64,000 bases of DNA from Flavobacteriales bacterium (lineage in GTDB: Bacteria; Bacteroidota; Bacteroidia; Flavobacteriales_C; GCA-002722245): assembly GCA_023251095.1 (NCBI GenBank), contig JAHEZL010000014.1:53353-117352 (forward strand), given 5' to 3'. Below are positions 56,301-63,735 of this stretch, in pieces (positions within the stretch are counted from its first letter, which is position 1; every line of letters begins with the position of its first letter). Under the pieces are notes generated by a model that worked only from the letters and a program-made list of their open reading frames with translations, was not told the origin of the DNA and did not search any database. The position numbers and the translations under genes are program-made.

Positions 56301-56321
56301 TGTAGATGATTTGTTTTTCAT
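50361..56321 (-). CDS. Secreted sugar-dehydrogenase-like protein with discoidin/Ig repeats and T9SS type A tail (paralogue 2)
   Basis: 1986 residues, a longer paralogue of 45270-50081. Signal region near 20-41 (CLAILAVFMLLAGTSTKLLAQ). It has a sugar-dehydrogenase propeller (RIFMAERGGILKVL, GYHNGGAMVFKNGYLYLCIGE, SIWAIGMRNPWSM), an Ig-like domain (YKWQKNG), a PKD-like region with CGTCEHWHPGP, four discoidin domains and seven Ig-like units of ~95 residues (NVNPTVSITSPANNATF...ADADGTVSKVDFYNGATLLGT). Four of those units are in strict tandem. The tail is SYPNPFSTELTIIAL...NEVFTQKLVKY. Probably surface-exposed and glycan-bound. Sequence identity with its paralogue suggests a gene duplication followed by repeat expansion. 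Confidence 0.87.
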   Translation of the reverse strand: MKNKSSTKEKHEWGFSVPGMRCLAILAVFMLLAGTSTKLLAQLPAGFVTRKLTTNNIKECVKIEHAPDGRIFMAERGGILKVLKDGVVSTITTVSTTTDNEQGFLGMALHSSFAQNGKLYVYYTAPDKTKHFLDVIVLDAASQVVSSTRLMEFDPILNGYHNGGAMVFKNGYLYLCIGESNSQDYAQQLNTYRGKVLRLLDDGQPAPGNPYYNTSGANRQQKSIWAIGMRNPWSMSMDPVTQKLYVGNVGGGYEEINDVTAPDPAKNYDYGWGAAGQSGPGQVSGTILPAFCYNKTTWYTPTTQGDWGANTCAITSGTFFNPTNTNYPNEYKNKFYFGDWCAGWLRSLNPSNPSAGFQELFPSGFGRILGLSIGIDGNIYYSEYANTGNIWRIEYTLSNTPIVVNQPASQTVYAQDAVTFSVSASGTGPLNYKWQKNGVDIPGATSSTYVINSAVVSDGGNYKAIVSNAYGDATSNEAALTVLPYNAIPVAHITSPASTVTASVLDVVNYSGTATDNEDGTLPASAYEWEVRVFHKDCGTCEHWHPGPAAADGVTSGSFIADNGGETSSNVWFRLMLRVTDSQGRVGVDSVDLQPNKVVLTVKSSKPGLQVVIGSTSITPYDKTQVVNNATSIIAISPQTIGDTVYTFTSFDHGGPASQSFRVPNVNTTYKANFSAAYVNNTNIALNKLAISSSDKTVGNNGPKAVDGNYTSRWESKYSDPQYLVVDLGAVYNVTRVKITWENAMAKNYEIQTSNDTLSWTPIKSVLNNSTALNEWTNLSGSGRYIRIYGTARTSVYGYSIYEFEVFGALAPGANVSPTVSITSPANNATFASPADIVLSANAADADGTVSKVDFYNGATLLGTDNSAPYTYTWSAVAAGTYAITARATDNQNAVTASSAVNVTVTGVVSSNLALNKTTDFSTVLTGSGNVSANAVDGNINSRWETEFADPQWISVNLGAKYDINRVKITWENAMAKTYVIQTSNDGLSWTDVKPVANNADPINDNTLTGSGQFVRIYGTERTTAYGYSIFELEVYGTLSAANVNPTVSITSPANNATFTTPANIAITANAADADGTVSKVDFYNGATLLGTDATSPYAFTWTGVTVGTYAITAKATDNSNAVVTSSAVNVTVNAPANVNPTVSITSPANNATFTAPASIAITANAADADGTVSKVDFYNGATLLGTATTAPYAFTWNNVAAGTYAITAKVTDNANAAVTSAAVNVVVNAQVSGSNLALNKLTWSSSNENGGTPAQGATDGVANTRWASKFSDPQWITVDLGAVYDINRVKITWENAKGKNYEVRVGTDTVNWTTIKPVTGNTALVNDWTGLSGTGRYVRIYGTVRTTAYGYSIFELEVYGSLPAVANVNPTVNITSPANNATFTSPASIAITATAADADGTVSKVDFYNGATLLGTATTAPYAFTWNNVAAGTYAITAKVTDNANAVVTSTAVNVVVNAAANVNPTVSITSPANNATFTSPASIGIVADAADADGTVSKVDFYNGATLLGTATAAPYSFSWTGVTPGTYAITAQVTDNANSVVTSAVVNVVVNAPANVNPTVSITSPANNTSFTSPATIAITADAADADGTVSKVEFYNGATLLGTATTAPYAFTWNNVAVGVYTITAKATDNSNAVVTSAAVNVTVNAPANVNPTVSITSPANNATFSSPATIAITANAADADGTVSKVDFYNGATLLGTDATAPYAYTWSGVAAGTYAITAKVTDNANAVVTSAAVNVTVNASNVNLALNKTTWSSSNENTGTMPAYKATDGIANTRWSSKFLDPQWITVDLGAVYDINRVKITWENAKGKNYEVRVGTDTVNWTILKPVTGNTATVNDWTGLSGTGRYVRIYGTVRTTAYGYSIFELEVYGNGVTPPPAPALAAIEEESATTVVDLISVKEGMMSYPNPFSTELTIIALFQGSEDVNLVIFDVNGSLVVNQKFENTSGHFEQRIVVENLAEGNYILKLMSGNEVFTQKLVKY
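51085..52225. repeat. Four in-frame 285-bp tandem units coding Ig-like domains
   Basis: Landmarks recur every 285 bp (for example the segment at 51253, again at 51538 and 51823), 95 codons per unit. Two more units of the same kind lie at about 52650-53200. Units differ at scattered positions, so this is an older and still drifting array. Boundaries are approximate. Confidence 0.8.
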
Positions 56322-56462
56322 GTGTTTAGATTTAAATTAGATTTATAAATTCCTCCCTTTATTTTGTTTTATTTTGCCGAAACAAAACTCCTCAAGGGCC
56401 TTATTTACAAAGTTAAAGGGAGCAGATACAGAGGCGGGTAGTGAATCATTCACAAAAGGAAT

Positions 56463-56564
56463 AAAATCGTTCCGTGTACGCGCACAAATGGGGATGAATT
56501 ATTCAAAAAAGGGAGCGTAATTGTGCGTGTTTTTTTGCTAAATGGAAAAAATTGTACGGAAAGA
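56463..56564 (-). promoter_or_regulatory. Three regulatory half-sites upstream of the 1986-residue protein gene
   Basis: Minus-strand half-sites GTACAATTTT (centre 56554), GCACAATTAC (56523) and GAACGATTTT (56469). Two of them carry the extended context TTTGTGAATGATTC or TTTTTGAATAATTC found also upstream of the paralogue. Spacing is 31 and 54 bp, unlike the 21-22 bp seen elsewhere. Confidence 0.4.
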
Positions 56565-56567
56565 AAA

Positions 56568-56782
56568 TGTCTGAACCTTGATGCACTTGATTAAAGGATG
56601 AGGACGTAATTTCAGATTTAGCGCAGCGTAATCTGAAATATTTCATGATGGGCGATTTGCAATCGCCGGGAATTGAAAATTCCCAAAAGGAAACCGTTTC
56701 AGATTACGCTGCGCTAAATCTGAAACTACATTCGCGAGAGAAATCCTTGAATCCTTTAATCAAGTGCATCAAGGTTCAGACA
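56568..56782. repeat. Multi-hairpin element with 32-bp terminal inverted repeats, family E
   Basis: Perfect 32-bp terminal inverted repeats at 56568-56599 (TGTCTGAACCTTGATG...) and 56751-56782. Inside are four further palindromes: TTTCAGATTTAGCGCAGCG-type arms on each side that mirror each other, GGCGATTTGCAATCGCC and GGGAATTGAAAATTCCC. No reading frame. It ends one base before the stop codon of the 56784-58877 gene. Together with the half-sites above it accounts for most of the 462-bp gap 56322-56783. It looks like a non-autonomous mobile element. Confidence 0.85.
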
Positions 56783-56783
56783 A

Positions 56784-58877
56784 TTAATGTTGAATTACAA
56801 TTTTGCTGGTGATAATTTTATTTTGCGAACCAATGATTTTCACAAAATAACTTCCATTAGGGAAAGAAGCGGTGGATAAATTAAATTTATTTTCTCCTTC
56901 AATTCCGGCAACAACAGCCGAATAATGTTCCTTGCCCTGTTCATCCACTATACTTAATAAATAAGCTTCAGCTACTTCCGATTGAAAATTTACTGTAATA
57001 AAATTCAACGATGGATTTGGATACAAGGCATTCATTTTAAATTCATTTTTATTAATGCTGACAGCTATTATTTTAAATTCTTCACTCGCTCCATCAAAAT
57101 CATACTGCACTAATTTGTAATAATTCACTACATTCAACGGAGAAGGATCATAAAACACATAATTCAAAAAATCAACGCTGTTACCTGCAGCATTTATTTT
57201 ACCTATGCTTTCAAAATTATATCCGTCGTTAGAACGCATGATTTCAAAATATTCACTATTTATTTCACTTGCAGTAATCCACTCTAATTGCACTTTATCT
57301 TCTTTCAGCTTTCCGTCAAATGAAATAAGCTTTACAGGAAGTGTACCGGTTGGAACAATTTCCCCATCACTCAGCTGACAGGCAGTATAAGGCAATTGAC
57401 TTATAGGATGCGTAAAAAATATCTCAGCTAATTTTGCAGCAGAAAGCTCGGCGCTTGAACCCGTATAAATCCTGCCCGAGGTTCCGCTGGTACAGTCAAA
57501 ACCTCCCTGCCAGCCCGTAATGCGCAACAACTTGGCAGCCGTCCATGTTGTTCCGTTACTTGCCGCAAAATTTAATGTATGAACTCCGGTTCCCAAAGCA
57601 ATTTTAGTATTGGCATTCAACGTAAGTGTTCCAAGGGTTTCACTATAACCGCTAGTAACACCGGTTGAAAATGTACCGCCAGCCGCAACAAAATTACTTG
57701 CATCATTAATTACTCCAGCAGCACCCAATTGCAAAATACCGGCGTATAATTCAGTGTTGCCACTATATGTATTTGCAGCCGACAATCGCACAATCCCTCC
57801 GGTTGAAGGACCAAATCGACCAAACCTAGCAGTAAATGCTCCTGAAATCACTCCACTTAAAGTAAGTACATCATTGGCATCGTAACAGTAAAAATCCGGA
57901 GTATTGGTTCCCAAAGTTATTGCTCCGGTGTAATCACCAATGTCGTTGGAGCCGTTGTTGGAAGTTCGAAGAGTACCAGTAGAATTAATAGTCAATGGTT
58001 CTGCAGCAAAGGTAACTGAGGCTTTAACCACTATTGTTCCGGTGCTATTGATTATTGTACCCGCACTCGTGGCACCCAAAGAATTTGCATTAGTGATATT
58101 AATTTTTCCGCTGGATATGGTTGTGAGACCTGAATAAGTATTGTTTCCCGACAAAGTAGAGTTGGTGGTGGTAGTAGTAAGGGTACCGGTACCAGAAATA
58201 ACAGTTGTAAAATCAGCACCTGATGTTCCACTTATAATCATGGCTGAATTGTTAACAATAGGTCCGGCCACAACACCGGAAACTCCTCCAAAATCAAGTG
58301 TTCCGGCAGAGATTATAGTTGTTCCATTCATAGTATTGCCTGCCGACATAGTACAGGTACCCGCACCATTTTTTGTAAATCCACCTGTCCCACTAATAAC
58401 ACCCGACAAAGTCAAGGTGCCATCACAGGTAGTTGTAATCAGCAAACCTCCGTTGGCAATGGTTCCTGATATTGCTAGCGTTCCTCCAGATACCGTTGTT
58501 ATAGTTGGCGCCGCAGTACTGAAAATAATATTATTTCCAATAGTCATCGTTAAACTGGTATTGTTAGCTGTTATTGCTGTTGCACCTCCTGTTATGGTTA
58601 CAGAATTGCCGGATAAAGTAAAGGCACTTGCCGTTGCAGCAAAAGAAATAGAAGCAAAACTGGTAGCTGCTGCAAAATTGTTAGCGCATGTAGTTTGTAC
58701 TGATCCATCAAAAATCAAATCATCACCGGCCACCGGAGCAACATCTGAATCCCAATTTGCGGCAGTCATCCAATTGGCATCTCCTCCTCCCCCATCCCAG
58801 GTTTTGGTGGCAGCAAATAGAGTTAATGAGTATAAATTAACAACTACAAGAAATATGCTTTTTAAAATAATCTTCAT
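56784..58877 (-). CDS. Autotransporter-type beta-strand-repeat protein with T9SS type A tail
   Basis: 697 residues from ATG 58877, which opens the signal peptide MKIILKSIFLVVVNLYSLTLFA; an in-frame ATG at 58901 adds eight residues. The mature start TKTWDGGGGDANWMTAANWDSDVAPVAGDDLIFDG and repeats such as GTLTLSGVISGTGGFTKNGAGTCTMSAGN and NTYSGNTELYAGILQLG are the autotransporter-associated beta-strand repeat pattern, predicting a right-handed beta helix (about residues 30-480). A Bacteroidota linker (LPVKLISFDGKLKEDKVQLEWITASEINSEYFEI) and a sorting tail (ALYPNPSLNFITVNFQ...KIITSKIVIQH) follow. A secreted, possibly glycan-related surface protein; ligand unknown. Confidence 0.85.
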   Translation of the reverse strand: MKIILKSIFLVVVNLYSLTLFAATKTWDGGGGDANWMTAANWDSDVAPVAGDDLIFDGSVQTTCANNFAAATSFASISFAATASAFTLSGNSVTITGGATAITANNTSLTMTIGNNIIFSTAAPTITTVSGGTLAISGTIANGGLLITTTCDGTLTLSGVISGTGGFTKNGAGTCTMSAGNTMNGTTIISAGTLDFGGVSGVVAGPIVNNSAMIISGTSGADFTTVISGTGTLTTTTTNSTLSGNNTYSGLTTISSGKINITNANSLGATSAGTIINSTGTIVVKASVTFAAEPLTINSTGTLRTSNNGSNDIGDYTGAITLGTNTPDFYCYDANDVLTLSGVISGAFTARFGRFGPSTGGIVRLSAANTYSGNTELYAGILQLGAAGVINDASNFVAAGGTFSTGVTSGYSETLGTLTLNANTKIALGTGVHTLNFAASNGTTWTAAKLLRITGWQGGFDCTSGTSGRIYTGSSAELSAAKLAEIFFTHPISQLPYTACQLSDGEIVPTGTLPVKLISFDGKLKEDKVQLEWITASEINSEYFEIMRSNDGYNFESIGKINAAGNSVDFLNYVFYDPSPLNVVNYYKLVQYDFDGASEEFKIIAVSINKNEFKMNALYPNPSLNFITVNFQSEVAEAYLLSIVDEQGKEHYSAVVAGIEGENKFNLSTASFPNGSYFVKIIGSQNKIITSKIVIQH

Positions 58878-58999
58878 TAAAAAAGTAAAATCAAAATACA
58901 ATATTCCCTTTTATACCCAACAGGAAACGCTTAAAAGTAAATAAAAAAAATAAAGAGGAAAACCCCAACCCAACAAATCCCAACAAATACAAGCTATTG

Positions 59000-59479
59000 C
59001 TACTGATATTCTATATTCTTCTCGACAAACACATTTAACTTTTCAGCAGATTTTATTTGCACGGCATGCTGGAATTTTGAGGTCCACCCCAACAACAAGC
59101 CTTTAAAACCAAAAGCCTGAAAAGCCCAGGCATAAAAATCAAATGCATCCCGATGCGAAATAATTTTTCCATCCTGAATTTTAAACTCTGCATGAACCCG
59201 GTTGACTACCTTTCTATTGGTTAATGAAAAAGTATATTCAGCCACCCAATCACAGGAAGCTGAATTTTCATCGACTTTAATATTTTGAAAAGTCAACTTA
59301 AAATCTTTGCTGCCAGTGGTCAGCATGTGCCACATTGCTTTTGTTTTTTTAGCATCCAGGTCTTTAAAAACCGAATCAGAAAAAGTTGCATCATCAGCGT
59401 AACACGCTTGCATCACTCTATACTGGCCTCCTTGAAAAGAAGTATAAAATTTTTGAATCAATTCTTTATTGTTCTCCAT
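59000..59479 (-). CDS. NTF2-like (SnoaL-type) protein
   Basis: 159 residues of the nuclear-transport-factor-2 / SnoaL cone fold: NKELIQKFYTSFQGGQYRVMQACYADDATFSDSVF at the N-terminus, then CDWVAEYTFSLTNRKVVNRVHAEFKIQDGKIISHRDAFDFYAWAFQAFG. Family members are small-molecule isomerases, hydrolases or binding proteins. The start is 3 bp after the GH2 stop codon, so the two are one transcript. No signal peptide. Substrate unknown. Confidence 0.8.
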   Translation of the reverse strand: MENNKELIQKFYTSFQGGQYRVMQACYADDATFSDSVFKDLDAKKTKAMWHMLTTGSKDFKLTFQNIKVDENSASCDWVAEYTFSLTNRKVVNRVHAEFKIQDGKIISHRDAFDFYAWAFQAFGFKGLLLGWTSKFQHAVQIKSAEKLNVFVEKNIEYQ

Positions 59480-59482
59480 ATT

Positions 59483-61288
59483 TTATTTTTTCAATTTCCA
59501 GTTTTCATAAAAACTTTTCACCACATAAAATGCTTTTTTCTTTTCACCGTGTTCAGAGATCAATCCTTTACGGTTCCAGAAATCCTGAACAGTTGGAAGT
59601 GGTCGTCTCGGAGATCTGAAATCGGCAAGGATCCATGGAGAAATACCTCTTAAAAATTCTATTTTGTTCAACATTCCCAATTGATGTTTAAAATAATTTT
59701 CCTGATACTCTTCAGTGAATCTCTCATTGGTTCCACCATGTAAACCATAAGCTGCATCAGCACCGGTTTCACTGATCACCAAAGGTTTGTTGTAAATTGT
59801 TTTCCATGAAATATCATCGCAGGCCTCGGGTTTTTTATCACCATACCAACCTATGTATTCATTGCAGCCCAGCACATCCAGATATTCCCCTAAAGCATCA
59901 TCAATCATCATGGTGTTTTTATCGGAATTATGTACTTCCAACGCCGCTGAAATCAAACGGGTGCTATCCAATTGTCGCGTAAGATCAATTAAACTTTTCA
60001 AAAAAGTTAAGCGCGGCGCACTTAAAGGAGTTTCATTGGCCATCGACCAAATCACTACCGACGCTTTATTTTTATCACGCATAATCATTTCCGTCAACTG
60101 ATTTTTAGCATTCGCCAGCACGAGTGGATTGCTCCACTCAATGGTCCAGTACACTGGAATTTCCGACCAAACCATCAATCCCATTTTATCCGCCAAACGG
60201 GTCATGTTTTCATTGTGCGGATAATGCGCCAAACGAACATAATTACATCCTAAACTTTTTGCCCAACCCAACAACAACTCTGCATCTTCCATGCTATAGG
60301 CGCGTGCACCGCGTGTTGGCACTTCTTCATGAATGCAAATCCCTTTTAATAAAACCGGTTTTTTATTCAATAAAATATCATAGCCTTTTGTTTCAACACA
60401 ACGAAATCCAATCTGATCTTTCAAAGTATCGGTGCCGGAAATCACAAATACTTCATACAACTTCGGATTTTCGGGCGACCATAAACTTAATTTTGTAGCA
60501 GCACTGATTTTCGCCACACCATGATCATCAGTCACTGCATCTATATTTAGCTTTGCTTCAGGAATACTTACTTTAACTTTTTTAGATTTATTATCGCCGT
60601 TCAATTGTATCCAACCTCCTATCTGAGTCAGACTTCCTTTTTCCAATTGAATGTAAGTATCCTGAATAAAAGTGTTTTCCACTTCAATAATTTTCACATC
60701 ACGGGTAATGCCACCATAGTTCCACCAGTCGGTATTTAAGGTAGGCACGCCATCCTTCATTCTTTTGTTATCGGCTTTAACTACTAAAAAATTATCTTTC
60801 TCCTTTAGCAAATCGGTGATTTCAAAATTAAAAGGAGTGAATCCTCCCGTGTGCTCCCCTATTTTTTTTCCGTTTAAATAAATATGTGATTTGTAATTTA
60901 CTGCTCCGAAATAAATGAATACTCTTTTACCATCATTTTCTTTTTTATAATCAAAAGAACGCTTGTACCAAATGGTTCCTTCATACCACTTGAGCTGTTC
61001 CATTTGTGAGTTCCAGTCGCCGGGGACATACAATTCATCCGATGAATCAAAATTATATTCAATCAATTGCGACGGATCCATTGGTTTTTCACATCTGAAA
61101 TAACCCGTCGGACTTTCTTCATATCTGTAATTGTAAAATCCGTTTTCATATTGATCAATAATGATTTTCCACTTACCGTTCAGCTTTGTTGTTTGCCGGT
61201 TATCCACATCCGTAATCAAACTAAAGCTTTGAGACACTCCTAACAAAGAGGACAATATAAAGACAACAACGAGATAATAATTTTTCAT
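59483..61288 (-). CDS. GH2 glycoside hydrolase (beta-glucuronidase/beta-galactosidase-like), exported
   Basis: Read from ATG 61288 (signal peptide MKNYYLVVVFILSSLLGVSQ) it has 601 residues; a TTG at 61297 is an alternative start. The three GH2 domains are in order: a sugar-binding jelly roll (LYVPGDWNSQ, WYKRSFDY, GKKIGEHTGGFTPF, about 35-200), an Ig-like middle domain (about 205-300), and a TIM barrel with LKGICIHEE, NYVRLAHYPHNENM, the acid/base in WSMANETP (Glu419) and the nucleophile in PLVISETGAD (Glu507). The short length and YGGITRDVKI motif resemble beta-glucuronidases. It carries the shared upstream tandem motif and leads a two-gene operon with the NTF2-like gene. Confidence 0.9.
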   Translation of the reverse strand: MKNYYLVVVFILSSLLGVSQSFSLITDVDNRQTTKLNGKWKIIIDQYENGFYNYRYEESPTGYFRCEKPMDPSQLIEYNFDSSDELYVPGDWNSQMEQLKWYEGTIWYKRSFDYKKENDGKRVFIYFGAVNYKSHIYLNGKKIGEHTGGFTPFNFEITDLLKEKDNFLVVKADNKRMKDGVPTLNTDWWNYGGITRDVKIIEVENTFIQDTYIQLEKGSLTQIGGWIQLNGDNKSKKVKVSIPEAKLNIDAVTDDHGVAKISAATKLSLWSPENPKLYEVFVISGTDTLKDQIGFRCVETKGYDILLNKKPVLLKGICIHEEVPTRGARAYSMEDAELLLGWAKSLGCNYVRLAHYPHNENMTRLADKMGLMVWSEIPVYWTIEWSNPLVLANAKNQLTEMIMRDKNKASVVIWSMANETPLSAPRLTFLKSLIDLTRQLDSTRLISAALEVHNSDKNTMMIDDALGEYLDVLGCNEYIGWYGDKKPEACDDISWKTIYNKPLVISETGADAAYGLHGGTNERFTEEYQENYFKHQLGMLNKIEFLRGISPWILADFRSPRRPLPTVQDFWNRKGLISEHGEKKKAFYVVKSFYENWKLKK

Positions 61289-61366
61289 CTGATTCAAAAT
61301 TGAAGATTAAACACAAAATGCCTTAGCGCATATACAATATTAGTGTTCCTTGTGTTTTAGCAGGTG

Positions 61367-61402
61367 CAAAATTGTACGGATATAACCCAAAAAACGTACA
61401 TC
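61367..61402 (-). promoter_or_regulatory. Tandem regulatory motif upstream of GH2
   Basis: On the minus strand, GTACGTTTTT and CCGTACAATTTT are 22 bp apart, about 80-115 bp before the ATG at 61288, in the same orientation as at the ebo and GH81 promoters. The remaining part of the divergent gap up to the GH16 start holds AT-rich sequence with no further clear site. Confidence 0.5.
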
Positions 61403-61570
61403 CACGTGTTATTCAGAACAAAAATTATTGCGTTATTTAATTATTTTCTATTTTGTCTGTGTGCGCAAACGGAATTAAAATTTTTACTGTATTATTAATA
61501 TTAAACCAATCCTAGTTCAAATACGTATTACAACGACTAAAACTTTTGTACAACCAAACCAACCCCAAAT

Positions 61571-63724
61571 ATGACACCATCCCTACATCCCCGATCCTTA
61601 TTTGATTTTTACAAAAAAGAAATTTCCTTGTTATTACTAATCCTCACTGGACTTACACAGCAAAGCCTATTCGCTCAATGCAACACACTGGTTTGGGCCG
61701 ATGAATTTGACAGCACTGCCCTCAACACCAATAACTGGGTGTATGTAACAGGCAACGGTTGTGGCGGAGTTTCGGGCTGTGGCTATGGAAATGGCGAATT
61801 GGAATACTATACCAACAGAACAAAAAACGTGAATGTTACAGGAGGAAATTTAGTACTTACAGCCGTACATGAAACCAATTACCTGGGCTCAGGAAGTAAT
61901 TATACTTCAGGAAAAGTTTACTCCAAAGGAAAACTTTCCTGGAAATATGGCCGCTTCGAAGCACGAATAAAAGCACCTTCTGCTTCAGCTATCTGGCCGG
62001 CCTTTTGGATGCTTCCCGACAAAGAAAACTGGCCAAAAACAGGGGAAATCGACATTTTGGAAACACAAAATAAAAATCCCAAAAACGCTTCGCAAACCTT
62101 GCATTTCTATTGTTCGCCTTGTGGTAATCACCAGTACGTTTACAATAACTACAACACCGGTACCGACTGGTCGGCGAATTACCATATATATGCTATCGAC
62201 TGGACTCCTCAACAAATTAAATTCTCCATTGATGGTGTAACAACTGTTACCTATACACCGGCAAGCTTTGGGGCAAAAGGAGGACTTGTTTCCGATTGGC
62301 CTTTCGACAACGACTATTTTTATCTTATTTTGAATTTAGCCATTGGCGGAAGTTATACAGGGAATGCCACACCGGTAACAGGAGACTATCCTGTATCAAT
62401 GCTGGTAGACTATATAAGAGTGTACACCAATCCGCAATCGCTGGCATTGAGCGGACCCGCTCTTTCTTTTACAGGCGAAACCCATACTTATAGCGCAAGT
62501 GATGCAGGTGCGGGCGCAACCTACGCATGGACCGTGCCTACAGGAGCTGCAATTGTTAGCGGAGCGGGAACCAAAACAATTTCTGTGCAATACAATAATA
62601 GCCTGACGGGTGATATTTCCTGCGCCATTACACCTTCCGGATGCTCGGCAACAAATGTGACGCTTACTGTAAAAGCCATCGACAAAAGCTGCTCCATCAT
62701 AATGGATGATTTTGAAAGCAACAGAAATATTTCAGGAAATACTTCAGATGGCACCTTGTCGGCACCTGTTAGCAATCCCGGAAAAGGCGGAAGCAACTCT
62801 TCTAATTCCTGCGCGTCGTATGCACGCAATAGCGCTGTACAATATGACATTCTAGGCTATACTAATTTTTTAATTGGTGATCCCGACGACTTTAGAAAAG
62901 GTTTGCGAAAATTTACTATGGATGTTAGAACATCTGCTCCGCAAGGAACTTCCATCACCATTGAGTTTGATAAAACCGATGACCTTTCAAAAGGATGGCC
63001 TTTCGGAAGACACAGTCAGTACACCGCTACCACAGGCCCTGCAAACACCTGGACAAAACTCACTTTTACATGGACAGCTTCTCCCGATGGTGCATTGAAA
63101 GGCAGCGATGTAGATAAAATTCAAATACTATTTAATCCGAATTCAACAACCAATAAAACATATTATTTCGACAACCTTATTTCTGAAGCAGCTCCCACTA
63201 CCTCCGCCATTACAGGAAACACTACTGTTTGTTACAATAAAAAAGGAGTGAAATATTCGGTTACGGGATTAACCGGATCTACTTACAACTGGACCAATCC
63301 TAATGGAACCACCATTGCATCAGGTCAGGGAAGCAATACAATTTATATGAATTTCGATTCCATTGGTGGAAATCTTTCAGTGATAGAAACAAGCACCTTA
63401 CTTTGTGCCGGTGCCGCAAAAACAACTGCCATCACTGCTGCTGCTCAAAATTGCAATGTAGGAGTGGATGTTTTAAACAGCAATGCTGATTTTTCTTCCT
63501 TCCCAAATCCATTCAGCGATGAAACCGTTTTGCGCTTTAATCATCCTGAAAAAGGAAATGTGTCTTTAAAAATTATGAATTTAAACGGCGCTCTTGTATT
63601 ACAACAAGATGGAAAAACTAACGAAGACATCCTTATCGGAAAAGATTTTGCTCAAGGGATATACATCGTTCAGGCGCAATATCTGGATCAGATAAAAACC
63701 ATTAGAATTGTGAAGGTGGAGTAA
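61571..63724 (+). CDS. GH16 endo-1,3-beta-glucanase (laminarinase) with accessory domains and T9SS type A tail
   Basis: 717 residues with a signal segment ending ...QQSLFAQ (about 18-36). The GH16 domain spans about 38-287: LVWADEFDSTALNTNNW, NGELEYYTNRTKNV, YGRFEARIKAPSASAIWPAFWMLP and the catalytic motif GEIDILET (nucleophile Glu159, Asp161, acid/base Glu164). Next come a PKD/Ig-like domain (about 290-370), a carbohydrate-binding-like jelly roll (MDDFESNRNIS...YYFDNLISEA, about 376-545), a second PKD-like domain, and the sorting tail FPNPFSDETVLRFNH...YLDQIKTIRIVKVE. The EIDILE form is typical of laminarinases. It is divergent from GH2. Confidence 0.93.
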   Translation: MTPSLHPRSLFDFYKKEISLLLLILTGLTQQSLFAQCNTLVWADEFDSTALNTNNWVYVTGNGCGGVSGCGYGNGELEYYTNRTKNVNVTGGNLVLTAVHETNYLGSGSNYTSGKVYSKGKLSWKYGRFEARIKAPSASAIWPAFWMLPDKENWPKTGEIDILETQNKNPKNASQTLHFYCSPCGNHQYVYNNYNTGTDWSANYHIYAIDWTPQQIKFSIDGVTTVTYTPASFGAKGGLVSDWPFDNDYFYLILNLAIGGSYTGNATPVTGDYPVSMLVDYIRVYTNPQSLALSGPALSFTGETHTYSASDAGAGATYAWTVPTGAAIVSGAGTKTISVQYNNSLTGDISCAITPSGCSATNVTLTVKAIDKSCSIIMDDFESNRNISGNTSDGTLSAPVSNPGKGGSNSSNSCASYARNSAVQYDILGYTNFLIGDPDDFRKGLRKFTMDVRTSAPQGTSITIEFDKTDDLSKGWPFGRHSQYTATTGPANTWTKLTFTWTASPDGALKGSDVDKIQILFNPNSTTNKTYYFDNLISEAAPTTSAITGNTTVCYNKKGVKYSVTGLTGSTYNWTNPNGTTIASGQGSNTIYMNFDSIGGNLSVIETSTLLCAGAAKTTAITAAAQNCNVGVDVLNSNADFSSFPNPFSDETVLRFNHPEKGNVSLKIMNLNGALVLQQDGKTNEDILIGKDFAQGIYIVQAQYLDQIKTIRIVKVE

Positions 63725-63735
63725 CATCAAAGCTT

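Noticed and set aside
58141..58944. Long plus-strand open frame (267 codons) rich in Val/Pro
   Set aside because: It is the antisense shadow of the beta-strand-repeat gene, whose Gly/Thr/Ser-rich codons lack stops on the other strand.
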